64,000 nt of DNA from Burkholderia sp. Nafp2/4-1b (GTDB lineage Bacteria > Pseudomonadota > Gammaproteobacteria > Burkholderiales > Burkholderiaceae), in the NCBI RefSeq assembly GCF_003635165.1, contig NZ_ML058618.1:1-64000 (forward strand). Reading direction: 5' to 3'. Both the position numbers and the translations under genes were made by a program. This document shows positions 38,380-45,945 of this stretch, piece after piece; the stretch's first letter is position 1, and each line of letters starts with the position of its first letter. Under the pieces are notes generated by a model. The model made no database searches. It was not told the origin of the DNA and saw only the letters and a program-made list of their open reading frames with translations.

Positions 38380-39021
38380 ATGAACCGCCCCAAGAGCATG
38401 CTGGTTGCCAACATCGCCTGGGCCCGCGAAACGCGCGATCACACGCCCGGCTTCTTCGACGCGCTTGCGCGCGGCCAGAATCCGCGCGTGCTGTGGATCG
38501 GCTGCTCGGACAGCCGCGTGCCGGCCGAAACCATCACGCATAGTGTGCCCGGCGAGCTGTTCGTCCATCGCAACATCGCGAACCTGTTCCATCCCGACGA
38601 CGACAATTCCGCGAGCGTGCTCGAGTACGCGGTGCGCGTGCTCGAAGTCGACCACGTGATCGTGTGCGGGCACTACGGATGCGGCGGCGTACGCGCATCG
38701 CTGCTGCCGCCACCCGCCGACCTGCCGCACGTCGCGCGCCGCATCGCGCCGCTTTGCTCGCTCGCGCGGCGCCATCGCGACACGCTCGACGGGCTCGACG
38801 ACACGGCCGCCGCCGACCGCCTGGCCGAGCTGAACGTGCTCGAACAGGTGCGGCTGCTGCGCGCATCGCCGATCGTGCACGGCCGAGCGAGGCCGCCGCT
38901 CGTGCACGGCTGGATCTTTTCGCTCGCGGACGGCCGCCTGAAGGAGCTCGACTCCGGCTACACGGCACCGCCGGCCGCCACCGAACCGGAGCAGGCCGCG
39001 ACGGCCGCCGCACTCTGCTGA
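38380..39021 (+). CDS. Beta-class carbonic anhydrase
   Basis: 213 residues, full length for Can-type enzymes. Zinc ligands are Cys42, His98 and Cys101, with the catalytic Asp44-Arg46 dyad in WIGCSDSRVPAE; HVIVCGHYGCGG is the second zinc site. It interconverts CO2 and bicarbonate in the cytosol. The start at 38380 has AAAGGAG upstream. A SulP anion transporter gene begins 40 bases after its stop, suggesting joint handling of bicarbonate. Confidence 0.95.
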   Translation: MNRPKSMLVANIAWARETRDHTPGFFDALARGQNPRVLWIGCSDSRVPAETITHSVPGELFVHRNIANLFHPDDDNSASVLEYAVRVLEVDHVIVCGHYGCGGVRASLLPPPADLPHVARRIAPLCSLARRHRDTLDGLDDTAAADRLAELNVLEQVRLLRASPIVHGRARPPLVHGWIFSLADGRLKELDSGYTAPPAATEPEQAATAAALC

Positions 39022-39061
39022 CCCGCGCCCCTCCCCTCAAGCCAATGAAATCACCCCAACC

Positions 39062-40612
39062 ATGAAACTGAACGAGCGCCTGTCCACCCTGCCGCGCGAC
39101 ATCGTCGCCGGCATCGTCGTTTTCCTCGTCGCGCTACCGCTCTGTCTCGGCATCGCCAATGCGTCCGGCGTCGAGCCGTTCGCCGGGCTCGTGTCCGGCA
39201 TCGTCGGCGGCATCGTCGTCGCACTGCTGAGCGGTTCGTCGCTGTCGGTCAGCGGGCCGGCCGCCGGCCTCGTCGTGATCGTCGTCGAAGGCATTGCGCA
39301 ACTCGGCAGCTTCTCCGCGTTCCTGCTCGCGGTGCTGCTGTCCGGCGTACTGCAGTTCGGCTTCGGCATGCTGCGCGCCGGCCGCTTCGCAGCGTACGTG
39401 CCGTCGCCGGTCATCAAGGGCATGCTCGCCGCGATCGGCGTGCTGCTGATCGTGAAGCAGATTCCGTTCGCATTCGGGATCGGCGGCCCGGCCGCGCAAT
39501 CGTTTGCTTCGTGGGCGGACCTGCCGACCGCATGGGCCGCCACGGCGATCGCCGTTGCGTCGCTCGGGCTGCTGATCGCGTGGGACACGCCGGCGCTCAA
39601 GCGCTTCGCGTGGGTGCGCTCGATGCCCGCGCCGCTCGCGGTCGTCGTGCTGGGCATCGGCGCGACGCTCGTGCTCGGCGCGATCGCACCGGCGGCCGCA
39701 CCGGGCGCCGCGCATCGCGTCACGCTTCCCGAATTCGACTCGTTCGCAGCGCTCGCGGCGTCGCTCAAGCATGCGGAGCTCGGCCCGAATTTCGCGCAAC
39801 TGGCCAATCCGGACGTATGGCGCGTCGCGATCACGCTCGCGGTCGTCGCGAGCCTCGAGACGCTGCTGTGCCTCGAAGCGGTCGAACAGATCGATCCGAA
39901 GCGGCGGCCGACGCAACCCGACCGCGAGCTGAAGGCGCAGGGTGTCGGCAACCTCGTCGCGGGCGCCGTGGGCGGCCTGCCGATCACGTCGGTGATCGTG
40001 CGCAGTTCGGCCAACGTCAACGCCGGCGCGCAAAGCCGGATGTCGGCGATCGTGCACGGAATCCTGCTGCTCGCGAGCGTGTTCGCGCTCACCGGCCTGA
40101 TCAACCTGATCCCGCTCGCAAGCCTGGCCGCGATCCTGATCCACACCGGCCTGAAGCTCGCGAAACCGGCGCTGTTCCGCTCGGTGATGAAGCAAGGCCC
40201 GGCCGCGTTCGTGCCGTTCGCGGCGACGATCGCGGGTGTGCTCGCGGTCGACCTGCTGTTCGGCATCGCACTGGGCCTCGCATGCAGCGTGCTCGCGGTC
40301 GCCGTTGCCAACCTGAAAAGCCCCGTCACGCTCGCGCAGCACGACGACCACTTCCTGCTGTCGTTCCGCAAGGACGTATCGTTCCTCGGCAAGGTGCAGG
40401 TCAAGCATCACCTGCGCCATATTCCGGACCGCGCGGCCGTGATCATCGACGCGACGCGCGCCGACTACATCGACCACGACGTGCTCGAGCTGCTCGACGC
40501 GTTCATCGACGACGCGCCTCGGCGCGGGATCACGGTCGAATTCCGCCGGCGCAGCCCGACGGCAAGGCCGGCCACGCGCCGCTGGCTGATGCGCACGCCG
40601 GCTGCCGAATGA
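39062..40612 (+). CDS. SulP-family anion transporter, probable bicarbonate or sulfate
   Basis: 516 residues. SulP membrane domain of about 12-14 helices with LPLCLGIANASGVEPFAGL and SGPAAGLVVIVVEG near the start; the C-terminus (after residue ~420) is a STAS-like domain (RAAVIIDATRADYIDHDVLE). SulP proteins import sulfate, bicarbonate or dicarboxylates with Na+ or H+. The neighbouring carbonic anhydrase gene, 40 bases upstream, favours bicarbonate, as CA-SulP pairs do elsewhere; this is inference. Confidence 0.88.
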   Translation: MKLNERLSTLPRDIVAGIVVFLVALPLCLGIANASGVEPFAGLVSGIVGGIVVALLSGSSLSVSGPAAGLVVIVVEGIAQLGSFSAFLLAVLLSGVLQFGFGMLRAGRFAAYVPSPVIKGMLAAIGVLLIVKQIPFAFGIGGPAAQSFASWADLPTAWAATAIAVASLGLLIAWDTPALKRFAWVRSMPAPLAVVVLGIGATLVLGAIAPAAAPGAAHRVTLPEFDSFAALAASLKHAELGPNFAQLANPDVWRVAITLAVVASLETLLCLEAVEQIDPKRRPTQPDRELKAQGVGNLVAGAVGGLPITSVIVRSSANVNAGAQSRMSAIVHGILLLASVFALTGLINLIPLASLAAILIHTGLKLAKPALFRSVMKQGPAAFVPFAATIAGVLAVDLLFGIALGLACSVLAVAVANLKSPVTLAQHDDHFLLSFRKDVSFLGKVQVKHHLRHIPDRAAVIIDATRADYIDHDVLELLDAFIDDAPRRGITVEFRRRSPTARPATRRWLMRTPAAE

Positions 40613-40624
40613 GCGGCGCATGAA

Positions 40625-40661
40625 AAACGCCCCGGGCGGCTCAAGGCCGCCCGGGGCGTTT
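40625..40661. terminator. Bidirectional terminator between SulP gene and leuA
   Basis: AAACGCCCCGGGCGGC (40625-40640) and GCCGCCCGGGGCGTTT (40646-40661) form a perfect 16-bp stem with a 5-base loop. It lies between convergent genes and can end both transcripts. Confidence 0.88.
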
Positions 40662-40691
40662 CAGATACTTAAGGCGCTCGACGCGCAGCGC

Positions 40692-42236
40692 TTACGAGCG
40701 CTGCGGATTGAGCTTGTCGTCCTTCGAATGCAGCTTGTTCAGCGCGGCAATGTACGCCTTCGCGGAAGCCGCGACGATGTCCGGATCGGTGCCGACGCCG
40801 TTCACGATCCGCCCGCTCTTCGACAGACGCACCGTCACTTCGCCCTGCGCCTGCGTGCCGGTCGTGATCGCGTTCACCGAGTAGAGCAGCAGCTCCGAAC
40901 CGCTGCCCACTTCACCTTCGATCGCGTTGAACGTCGCGTCGACCGGGCCGTTGCCGCGCGCTTCACCGGTCACTTCCTTGCCTTCGACCGCGAACACGAT
41001 TTTCGCCTGCGGCTGCTCGCCGGTTTCCGAGCGCTGCGACAGCGACACGAACTTGAAGTGTTCCTGCTCCTGCGCCAGCGCGGACTCCTCGGACACGATC
41101 GCGATGATGTCTTCGTCGAAGATCTCGGACTTGCGGTCGGCGAGGTCCTTGAAGCGCATGAACGCGGCGTTCAGTTCGGCTTCGCTGTCGAGCGACACGC
41201 CAAGCTCCTGCAGGCGCTGCTTGAATGCGTTGCGGCCCGACAGCTTGCCGAGCACGATCTTGTTCGCGGTCCAGCCCACGTCTTCCGCGCGCATGATCTC
41301 GTAGGTGTCGCGCGCCTTCAGCACGCCGTCCTGGTGGATGCCCGACGCGTGCGCGAACGCGTTCGCGCCGACCACGGCCTTGTTCGGCTGCACGACGAAA
41401 CCGGTGATCTGCGACACGAGCTTCGACGTCGGCACGATCTGCGTCGTGTCGATGCCGACGTCGAGGCCGAAGTAATCCTTGCGGGTCTTCACGGCCATCA
41501 CGATTTCTTCGAGCGACGTGTTGCCCGCGCGCTCGCCGAGGCCGTTGATCGTGCACTCGATCTGGCGCGCACCGCCGATCTTCACGCCGGCGAGCGAGTT
41601 CGCCACCGCCATCCCGAGGTCGTTGTGGCAGTGCACCGAGAAGATCGCCTTGTCCGAGTTCGGAATGCGCTCGCGCAGCGTCTTCACGAGATTGCCGTAG
41701 AGTTCCGGCACGCCGTAGCCGACCGTGTCGGCGATGTTGATCGTCGTCGCGCCTTCGGCGATCACGGCTTCCAGCACGCGGCACAGGAAGTCGAGGTCCG
41801 AACGGCTGCCGTCTTCCGGCGAGAATTCGACGTTATCGGTGAACTTGCGCGCGAAACGCACCGCGAGACGCGCCTGCTCGAACACCTGGTCCGGCGTCAT
41901 GCGCAGCTTCTTTTCCATGTGCAGCGGCGACGTCGCGATGAACGTGTGGATCCGCGAGCTGTTGGCCGGCTTCAGCGCGTCGGCCGCACGCTGGATGTCC
42001 TTGTCGTTGGCGCGCGCCAGCGAGCAGATCGTGCTGTCCTTCACGAGACCGGCGATCGTGTGGATCGCGTCGAAGTCGCCGTTCGAGCTGGCCGCGAAGC
42101 CGGCCTCGATCACGTCGACCTTCATCCGCTCGAGATGCTTCGCGATGCGGATTTTCTCTTCCTTCGTCATCGACGCGCCGGGCGACTGTTCACCGTCACG
42201 CAACGTCGTATCGAAAATGATCAGCTTGTCTGTCAT
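40692..42236 (-). CDS. leuA: 2-isopropylmalate synthase
   Basis: 514 residues. The catalytic TIM barrel starts with IIFDTTLRDGEQSPGASMT; the metal ligands include Asp in LRDGEQ and His-X-His in VHCHNDLGMAVANSL. The C-terminal part (after residue ~390) is the leucine-binding LeuA dimer domain that gives feedback inhibition. It condenses acetyl-CoA with 2-oxoisovalerate, the first committed step of leucine synthesis. Start 42236 has CTGGAG six bases upstream. A leucine-rich leader peptide frame (42340-42420) lies upstream in the same transcript, so expression is probably controlled by attenuation. Confidence 0.97.
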   Translation of the reverse strand: MTDKLIIFDTTLRDGEQSPGASMTKEEKIRIAKHLERMKVDVIEAGFAASSNGDFDAIHTIAGLVKDSTICSLARANDKDIQRAADALKPANSSRIHTFIATSPLHMEKKLRMTPDQVFEQARLAVRFARKFTDNVEFSPEDGSRSDLDFLCRVLEAVIAEGATTINIADTVGYGVPELYGNLVKTLRERIPNSDKAIFSVHCHNDLGMAVANSLAGVKIGGARQIECTINGLGERAGNTSLEEIVMAVKTRKDYFGLDVGIDTTQIVPTSKLVSQITGFVVQPNKAVVGANAFAHASGIHQDGVLKARDTYEIMRAEDVGWTANKIVLGKLSGRNAFKQRLQELGVSLDSEAELNAAFMRFKDLADRKSEIFDEDIIAIVSEESALAQEQEHFKFVSLSQRSETGEQPQAKIVFAVEGKEVTGEARGNGPVDATFNAIEGEVGSGSELLLYSVNAITTGTQAQGEVTVRLSKSGRIVNGVGTDPDIVAASAKAYIAALNKLHSKDDKLNPQRS

Positions 42237-42283
42237 GGGGGGCTCCAGGGGCTCTTTATACGGGAATCAAACGCAATGAGATC

Positions 42284-42382
42284 GCGCCACCGCTGGCGAC
42301 GCTCAACAACAGACGAGGCTTGACGGAGGGCGAGAACGGTCAGCGCGGCAGGCGCGCCAAAGCTAGCGCGCGTAGCGGCGCA
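42284..42382 (-). promoter_or_regulatory. leuA: Candidate leuA attenuator RNA structures
   Basis: On the minus strand, GGTGCGCC (42384-42377) can pair with GGCGCGCC (42358-42351), with one G-U, enclosing GCTA/TAGC (42376-42373 and 42365-42362) and the main Leu codons. The CGCGCC part can also pair with GGCGCG in the spacer (42289-42284). A further short stem, CGCCA/TGGCG, lies at 42299-42286. These are mutually exclusive pairings, as attenuation requires. The last stem is not followed by a U run, so the exact termination or translation-control step is unclear. Confidence 0.5.
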
Positions 42383-42420
42383 CCGGCTAGAAGGAGGGAG
42401 AGGCGGGGAAATGCGGTCAT
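42340..42420 (-). CDS. leuL: Candidate leu operon leader peptide
   Basis: A 26-codon frame on the leuA strand, ending in TGA 103 bases before leuA. Eight of its 26 residues are leucine (positions 7, 9, 10, 11, 16, 19, 21 and 24). Codons are CTC, CTC, CTT, CTA, CTA, CTA, TTG and CTG; CTA is very rare in the surrounding genes. The frame starts at ATG 42420, seven bases after a TATAGT -10 box, so the mRNA may begin almost at the AUG. Within it, GGTGCGCC and GGCGCGCC can pair around GCTA/TAGC. These are the hallmarks of an amino-acid attenuator peptide. Not confirmed by homology. Confidence 0.75.
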   Translation of the reverse strand: MTAFPRLSLLLAGAPLRALALARLPR

Positions 42421-42427
42421 GCCGGAG

Positions 42428-42456
42428 ACTATAGCGGCATTCCGCTGGGTGCGCAA
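42428..42456 (-). promoter_or_regulatory. leuL-leuA sigma-70 promoter
   Basis: On the minus strand TTGCGC (42456-42451) and TATAGT (42433-42428) are spaced by exactly 17 bases. TATAGT matches five of six -10 consensus positions. The predicted start site is near 42421, one or two bases before the leader peptide ATG. Confidence 0.8.
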
Positions 42457-42505
42457 TCGGACGGCACCCGGGATGACGGGACGTCCACGCGAAAAAGGGG
42501 CCAAT

Positions 42506-42534
42506 GAAAACGGCGGCCCGAGGCCGCCGTTTTC
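42506..42534 (-). terminator. Terminator after pssA
   Basis: GAAAACGGCGGC (42506-42517) and GCCGCCGTTTTC (42523-42534) form a 12-bp stem. It lies 14 bases after the pssA stop and before the leuL promoter, so leuA has its own transcript. Confidence 0.85.
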
Positions 42535-42548
42535 GCGTCGATCGCGCG

Positions 42549-43421
42549 TCAGTGATCGCGCTGCGACGAGCGCGCGGGATTCGCCCGCCCGCGCATGGCC
42601 TGGTAACCCCAGAACACGTAGCCGGACAGCCCGTACAGCACGAACAGGCAGAACAGCATCAGCGGCGGATCGGACGACACCAGCACGAACGCGACGACGA
42701 CCAGCAGGATCGCGGCGAACGGCACGCGATGTCGCACGTCGAGCGCCTTGCCGCTGTAGAACGGCGCGTTGGACACCATCGTCACGCCCGCGTAGATCGT
42801 CAGCGCGAACGCGACCCACGGCAGCCAGCCGAGCTTCATCGGCACGCGGTTGTCGGTCGCGAGCCACACGAAGCCGGCAATCAGCGCGGCGGCGGCCGGG
42901 CTCGGCAGCCCCTGGAAGAATCGCTTGTCGACGCTGCCGATGTTCGTGTTGAAGCGCGCGAGACGTAGCGCCGCGCCCGAGCAGTAGACGAACGCGGCGA
43001 GCCAGCCCCAGCGGCCGAGATCCTTCAGCACCCATTCGTACATCACGAGCGCCGGGGCGACGCCGAACGACACCATGTCGGACAGGCTGTCGAACTGTTC
43101 GCCGAACGCGCTTTGCGTATGGGTCATCCGTGCGACGCGGCCGTCCATCCCGTCGAGCACCATCGCGACGAAGATCGCGATCGCGGCAATCTCGAAGCGC
43201 ACGTTCATCGCCTGCACGACCGCGAAGAAGCCGCAGAACAGCGCGGCGGTCGTGAATGCGTTCGGCAGCAGATAGATGCCCCGCGTCTTCAGGAACCGCT
43301 GGCGCGCGGCGCGGCGGCTTTCGCTGGGCACCGAATCGGGTGCCATCACCTTGTTGCGGCGGAACGGGCGCGGCGTCTGGCTGGTGCCATTGCGCGGCCG
43401 GCGCGGCTTGAATGCGGCCAT
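42549..43421 (-). CDS. pssA: CDP-diacylglycerol-serine O-phosphatidyltransferase
   Basis: 290 residues, integral membrane. The CDP-alcohol phosphatidyltransferase motif is complete: DGMDGRVARMTHTQSAFGEQ then FDSLSDMVSFG (DG-X2-AR-X8-G-X3-D-X3-D). It makes phosphatidylserine, the precursor of phosphatidylethanolamine. The N-terminal 45 residues are basic and disordered; the start at 43421 versus an internal ATG at 43346 is not certain. It lies 15 bases downstream of psd, which completes the same pathway. Confidence 0.94.
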   Translation of the reverse strand: MAAFKPRRPRNGTSQTPRPFRRNKVMAPDSVPSESRRAARQRFLKTRGIYLLPNAFTTAALFCGFFAVVQAMNVRFEIAAIAIFVAMVLDGMDGRVARMTHTQSAFGEQFDSLSDMVSFGVAPALVMYEWVLKDLGRWGWLAAFVYCSGAALRLARFNTNIGSVDKRFFQGLPSPAAAALIAGFVWLATDNRVPMKLGWLPWVAFALTIYAGVTMVSNAPFYSGKALDVRHRVPFAAILLVVVAFVLVSSDPPLMLFCLFVLYGLSGYVFWGYQAMRGRANPARSSQRDH

Positions 43422-43436
43422 GGTGCGTCCCGCCGC

Positions 43437-44081
43437 TTACTGTTCGAGCTCGGCGAGGATCGTCGACGACGCGTAGACCTTCTCGCCGATCGACACCTTC
43501 GCGCGGCTGCCGAGCGGCAGGTAGACGTCGACGCGCGAACCGAAGCGGATGAAACCGTAACGCTGGCCGCGCGACAGCGGCTCGCCGGCACGCACGTAGC
43601 AGAGGATCCGGCGCGCGACGAGGCCGGCGATCTGCACCGCGGTGACGGTCTTGCCGCTCGCCGTCTGGATCACGACCGCGTTACGCTCGTTCTCGGTCGA
43701 TGCCTTGTCGATCGCCGCGTTCAGGAACGCGCCCGGGAAGTACTCGACCTTGGAGATCGCGCCGTCGACCGGCGAACGCTGCGAGTGGACGTTGAACACG
43801 TTCATGAACACGCTGATCTTCAGCGCTTCGCGGTTCGCGTAAGGGTCCTGCGTGGTCTCGACCGCGACGATGCGGCCGTCCGCCGGGCACAGCACCGCGT
43901 TCGGCTGCGCCGGGATCGGGCGCTGCGGATCGCGGAAGAACTGGACGACGAAAACGAGCAGCAGCCAGAACGGCCACGCGAAGCCGAAGCCCCCGATGGC
44001 GTGGATCAACAACGCGATGACGGCTGCAATCGCGATGAACGGCCAGCCTTCGCGCGCGATGATCGGATGAGGATAGTTCAT
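43437..44081 (-). CDS. psd: Phosphatidylserine decarboxylase
   Basis: 214 residues, the short PSD-A form. N-terminal membrane anchor (AIAAVIALLIHAIGGFGFAW) and a C-terminal FGSRVDVYLPLGS segment; autocatalytic cleavage is expected at Gly181-Ser182, giving a pyruvoyl group at Ser182. It converts phosphatidylserine to phosphatidylethanolamine. ATG 44081 (MNYPHPIIAREG) is the usual start. It follows ilvC by 139 bases but is separated from it by a terminator. Confidence 0.94.
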   Translation of the reverse strand: MNYPHPIIAREGWPFIAIAAVIALLIHAIGGFGFAWPFWLLLVFVVQFFRDPQRPIPAQPNAVLCPADGRIVAVETTQDPYANREALKISVFMNVFNVHSQRSPVDGAISKVEYFPGAFLNAAIDKASTENERNAVVIQTASGKTVTAVQIAGLVARRILCYVRAGEPLSRGQRYGFIRFGSRVDVYLPLGSRAKVSIGEKVYASSTILAELEQ

Positions 44082-44125
44082 GGGTTCGTTCGGTGTTCGG
44101 TGAATTGCAAAGCCCGTAGGATAGC

Positions 44126-44165
44126 AAAAGCCGCCCGGGGCACTGCTGCCTTCGGACGGCTTTTT
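44126..44165 (-). terminator. Terminator between ilvC and psd
   Basis: AAAAGCCGCCCG (44126-44137) pairs with CGGACGGCTTTT (44153-44164), one G-U wobble on the minus-strand RNA, with an inner GGC/GCC pair. It ends the ilvBHC transcript 60 bases after the ilvC stop; some read-through to psd is possible. Confidence 0.75.
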
Positions 44166-44220
44166 GATACCGACCCTCCACTCGAAGGGCCGGAACAGCA
44201 CGTTTTGCTGCTATGCGTGC

Positions 44221-45237
44221 TTAGTTCTTCGTCTGGTCGACGAGCTTGTTCTTCGCGATCCACGGCATCATCGCGCGCAGCTTCCCGCCGACCTGCTCGA
44301 TCTGGTGCTCGGCCGTCAGGCGGCGGCGCGACTGCAGCGTCGGGGCGCCTGCCTTGTTCTCGAGGATGAAGCTCTTCGCGTACTCGCCCGTCTGGATGTC
44401 GGTCAGGCACTGCTTCATCGCCTTCTTCGTCTCTTCCGTGACGATGCGCGGGCCCGTCACGTACTCGCCGTACTCGGCGTTGTTCGAGATCGAGTAGTTC
44501 ATGTTCGCGATGCCGCCTTCGTAGATCAGGTCGACGATCAGCTTCAGCTCGTGCAGGCACTCGAAGTAAGCCATTTCCGGCGCGTAGCCTGCCTCGACCA
44601 GCGTCTCGAAACCTGCCTTGATCAGCTCGACCGTACCGCCGCACAGCACGGCCTGTTCGCCGAACAGGTCGGTCTCGGTCTCTTCACGGAAGTTGGTCTC
44701 GATGATGCCGGCACGGCCGCCGCCGTTCGCCGCTGCGTACGACAGCGCGATGTCGCGTGCCGCGCCCGACTTGTTCTGCGCAACCGCGATCAGGTGCGGC
44801 ACGCCGCCACCTTGCGAGTACGTGCCGCGCACGGTGTGGCCCGGTGCCTTCGGCGCGATCATGATCACGTCGAGGTCCGCGCGCGGGATCACCGCGCCGT
44901 AGTGGACGTTGAAGCCGTGTGCGAATGCCAGTGCGGCGCCCTGCTTGATGTTCGCGTGCACTTCCTTCGCGTACACGTCGGCGATCTGCTCGTCCGGCAG
45001 CAGCATCATGACGACGTCCGCGTCCTTCACCGCTTCCGCGACTTCCTTGACCGACAGGCCGGCATTTTCAGCCTTGCTCCACGACGCGCCGCCCTTGCGA
45101 AGGCCGACCGTCACGTTCACGCCGCTGTCCTTCAGGTTCAGTGCGTGTGCATGGCCTTGCGAGCCGTAGCCGATGATCGTGACTTGCTTGCCCTTGATGA
45201 GGGAGAGGTCAGCGTCTTTGTCGTAGAAAACGTTCAT
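44221..45237 (-). CDS. ilvC: Ketol-acid reductoisomerase
   Basis: 338 residues, class I (short) form. The NADPH-binding GYGSQGHAHALNLKDSG (glycines at 23-28) and the catalytic metal-binding domain (EETETDLFGEQAVLCGG) are intact. It rearranges and reduces acetolactate and acetohydroxybutyrate in valine and isoleucine synthesis. GAAGGA lies upstream of the start. It is the third gene of ilvB-ilvH-ilvC. Confidence 0.98.
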   Translation of the reverse strand: MNVFYDKDADLSLIKGKQVTIIGYGSQGHAHALNLKDSGVNVTVGLRKGGASWSKAENAGLSVKEVAEAVKDADVVMMLLPDEQIADVYAKEVHANIKQGAALAFAHGFNVHYGAVIPRADLDVIMIAPKAPGHTVRGTYSQGGGVPHLIAVAQNKSGAARDIALSYAAANGGGRAGIIETNFREETETDLFGEQAVLCGGTVELIKAGFETLVEAGYAPEMAYFECLHELKLIVDLIYEGGIANMNYSISNNAEYGEYVTGPRIVTEETKKAMKQCLTDIQTGEYAKSFILENKAGAPTLQSRRRLTAEHQIEQVGGKLRAMMPWIAKNKLVDQTKN

Positions 45238-45342
45238 GATGGTTCCTTCGCTAATTCAAAAATTCAACAATTCGTTCGGATTGGGTACTGCGGGCCGGGA
45301 CATGACGGCGCACCCGGCGTGCCTTTTTTGGCTATATCGGCA

Positions 45343-45834
45343 TCACACCTTCAGGATGCGCTCGCCGCGTCCGATGCCGGAGCTGCCGGTACGCACGGTC
45401 TCGAGGATCGCGGTGGCGTCCAGCCCCTGGATGAATGCGTCGAGCTTGTCGCTCGCGCCCGTCAATTCGATCGTGTAGGTCTTTTCGGTCACGTCGATGA
45501 TGCGGCCGCGGAAAATATCCGACATCCGCTTCATTTCTTCGCGCTCCTTGCCCACTGCACGTACCTTGATCAGCATCAGCTCGCGTTCGATGTGTGCACC
45601 GTCGGTCAGGTCCACCACTTTCACCACCTCGATCAGGCGGTTCAGATGCTTCGTGATCTGTTCGATCACGTCGTCCGAGCCAATGGAAACGATGGTCAGC
45701 CGCGACAGCGATTGGTCTTCGGTCGGCGCCACCGTCAAGGTTTCGATGTTGTAGCCGCGTGCGGAAAACAGACCGACCACGCGCGACAGCGCGCCCGGTT
45801 CGTTTTCCAGCAGGACGGAAATGATGTGTCTCAT
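45343..45834 (-). CDS. ilvH: Acetolactate synthase small (regulatory) subunit
   Basis: 163 residues, full length. An N-terminal ACT domain (HIISVLLENEPGALSRVVGL then NIETLTVAPTEDQSLSRLTI) binds valine for feedback control; the C-terminal ALS_ss_C domain follows. It activates IlvB. ATG 45834 is the family start (MRHIISVL). It lies about 110 bases after the ilvB stop and 105 before ilvC. Confidence 0.97.
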   Translation of the reverse strand: MRHIISVLLENEPGALSRVVGLFSARGYNIETLTVAPTEDQSLSRLTIVSIGSDDVIEQITKHLNRLIEVVKVVDLTDGAHIERELMLIKVRAVGKEREEMKRMSDIFRGRIIDVTEKTYTIELTGASDKLDAFIQGLDATAILETVRTGSSGIGRGERILKV

Positions 45835-45945
45835 GTTCGCTTCTTCCAGAATGTGTCCGTGTCGATTCACTCGCGCCGCGCGCCGCCCGCTGCCGCACCG
45901 CCCTTCGTGAAGGCGGCCGCTGGGGGCCTCGCGCGCGTCGCGCCG

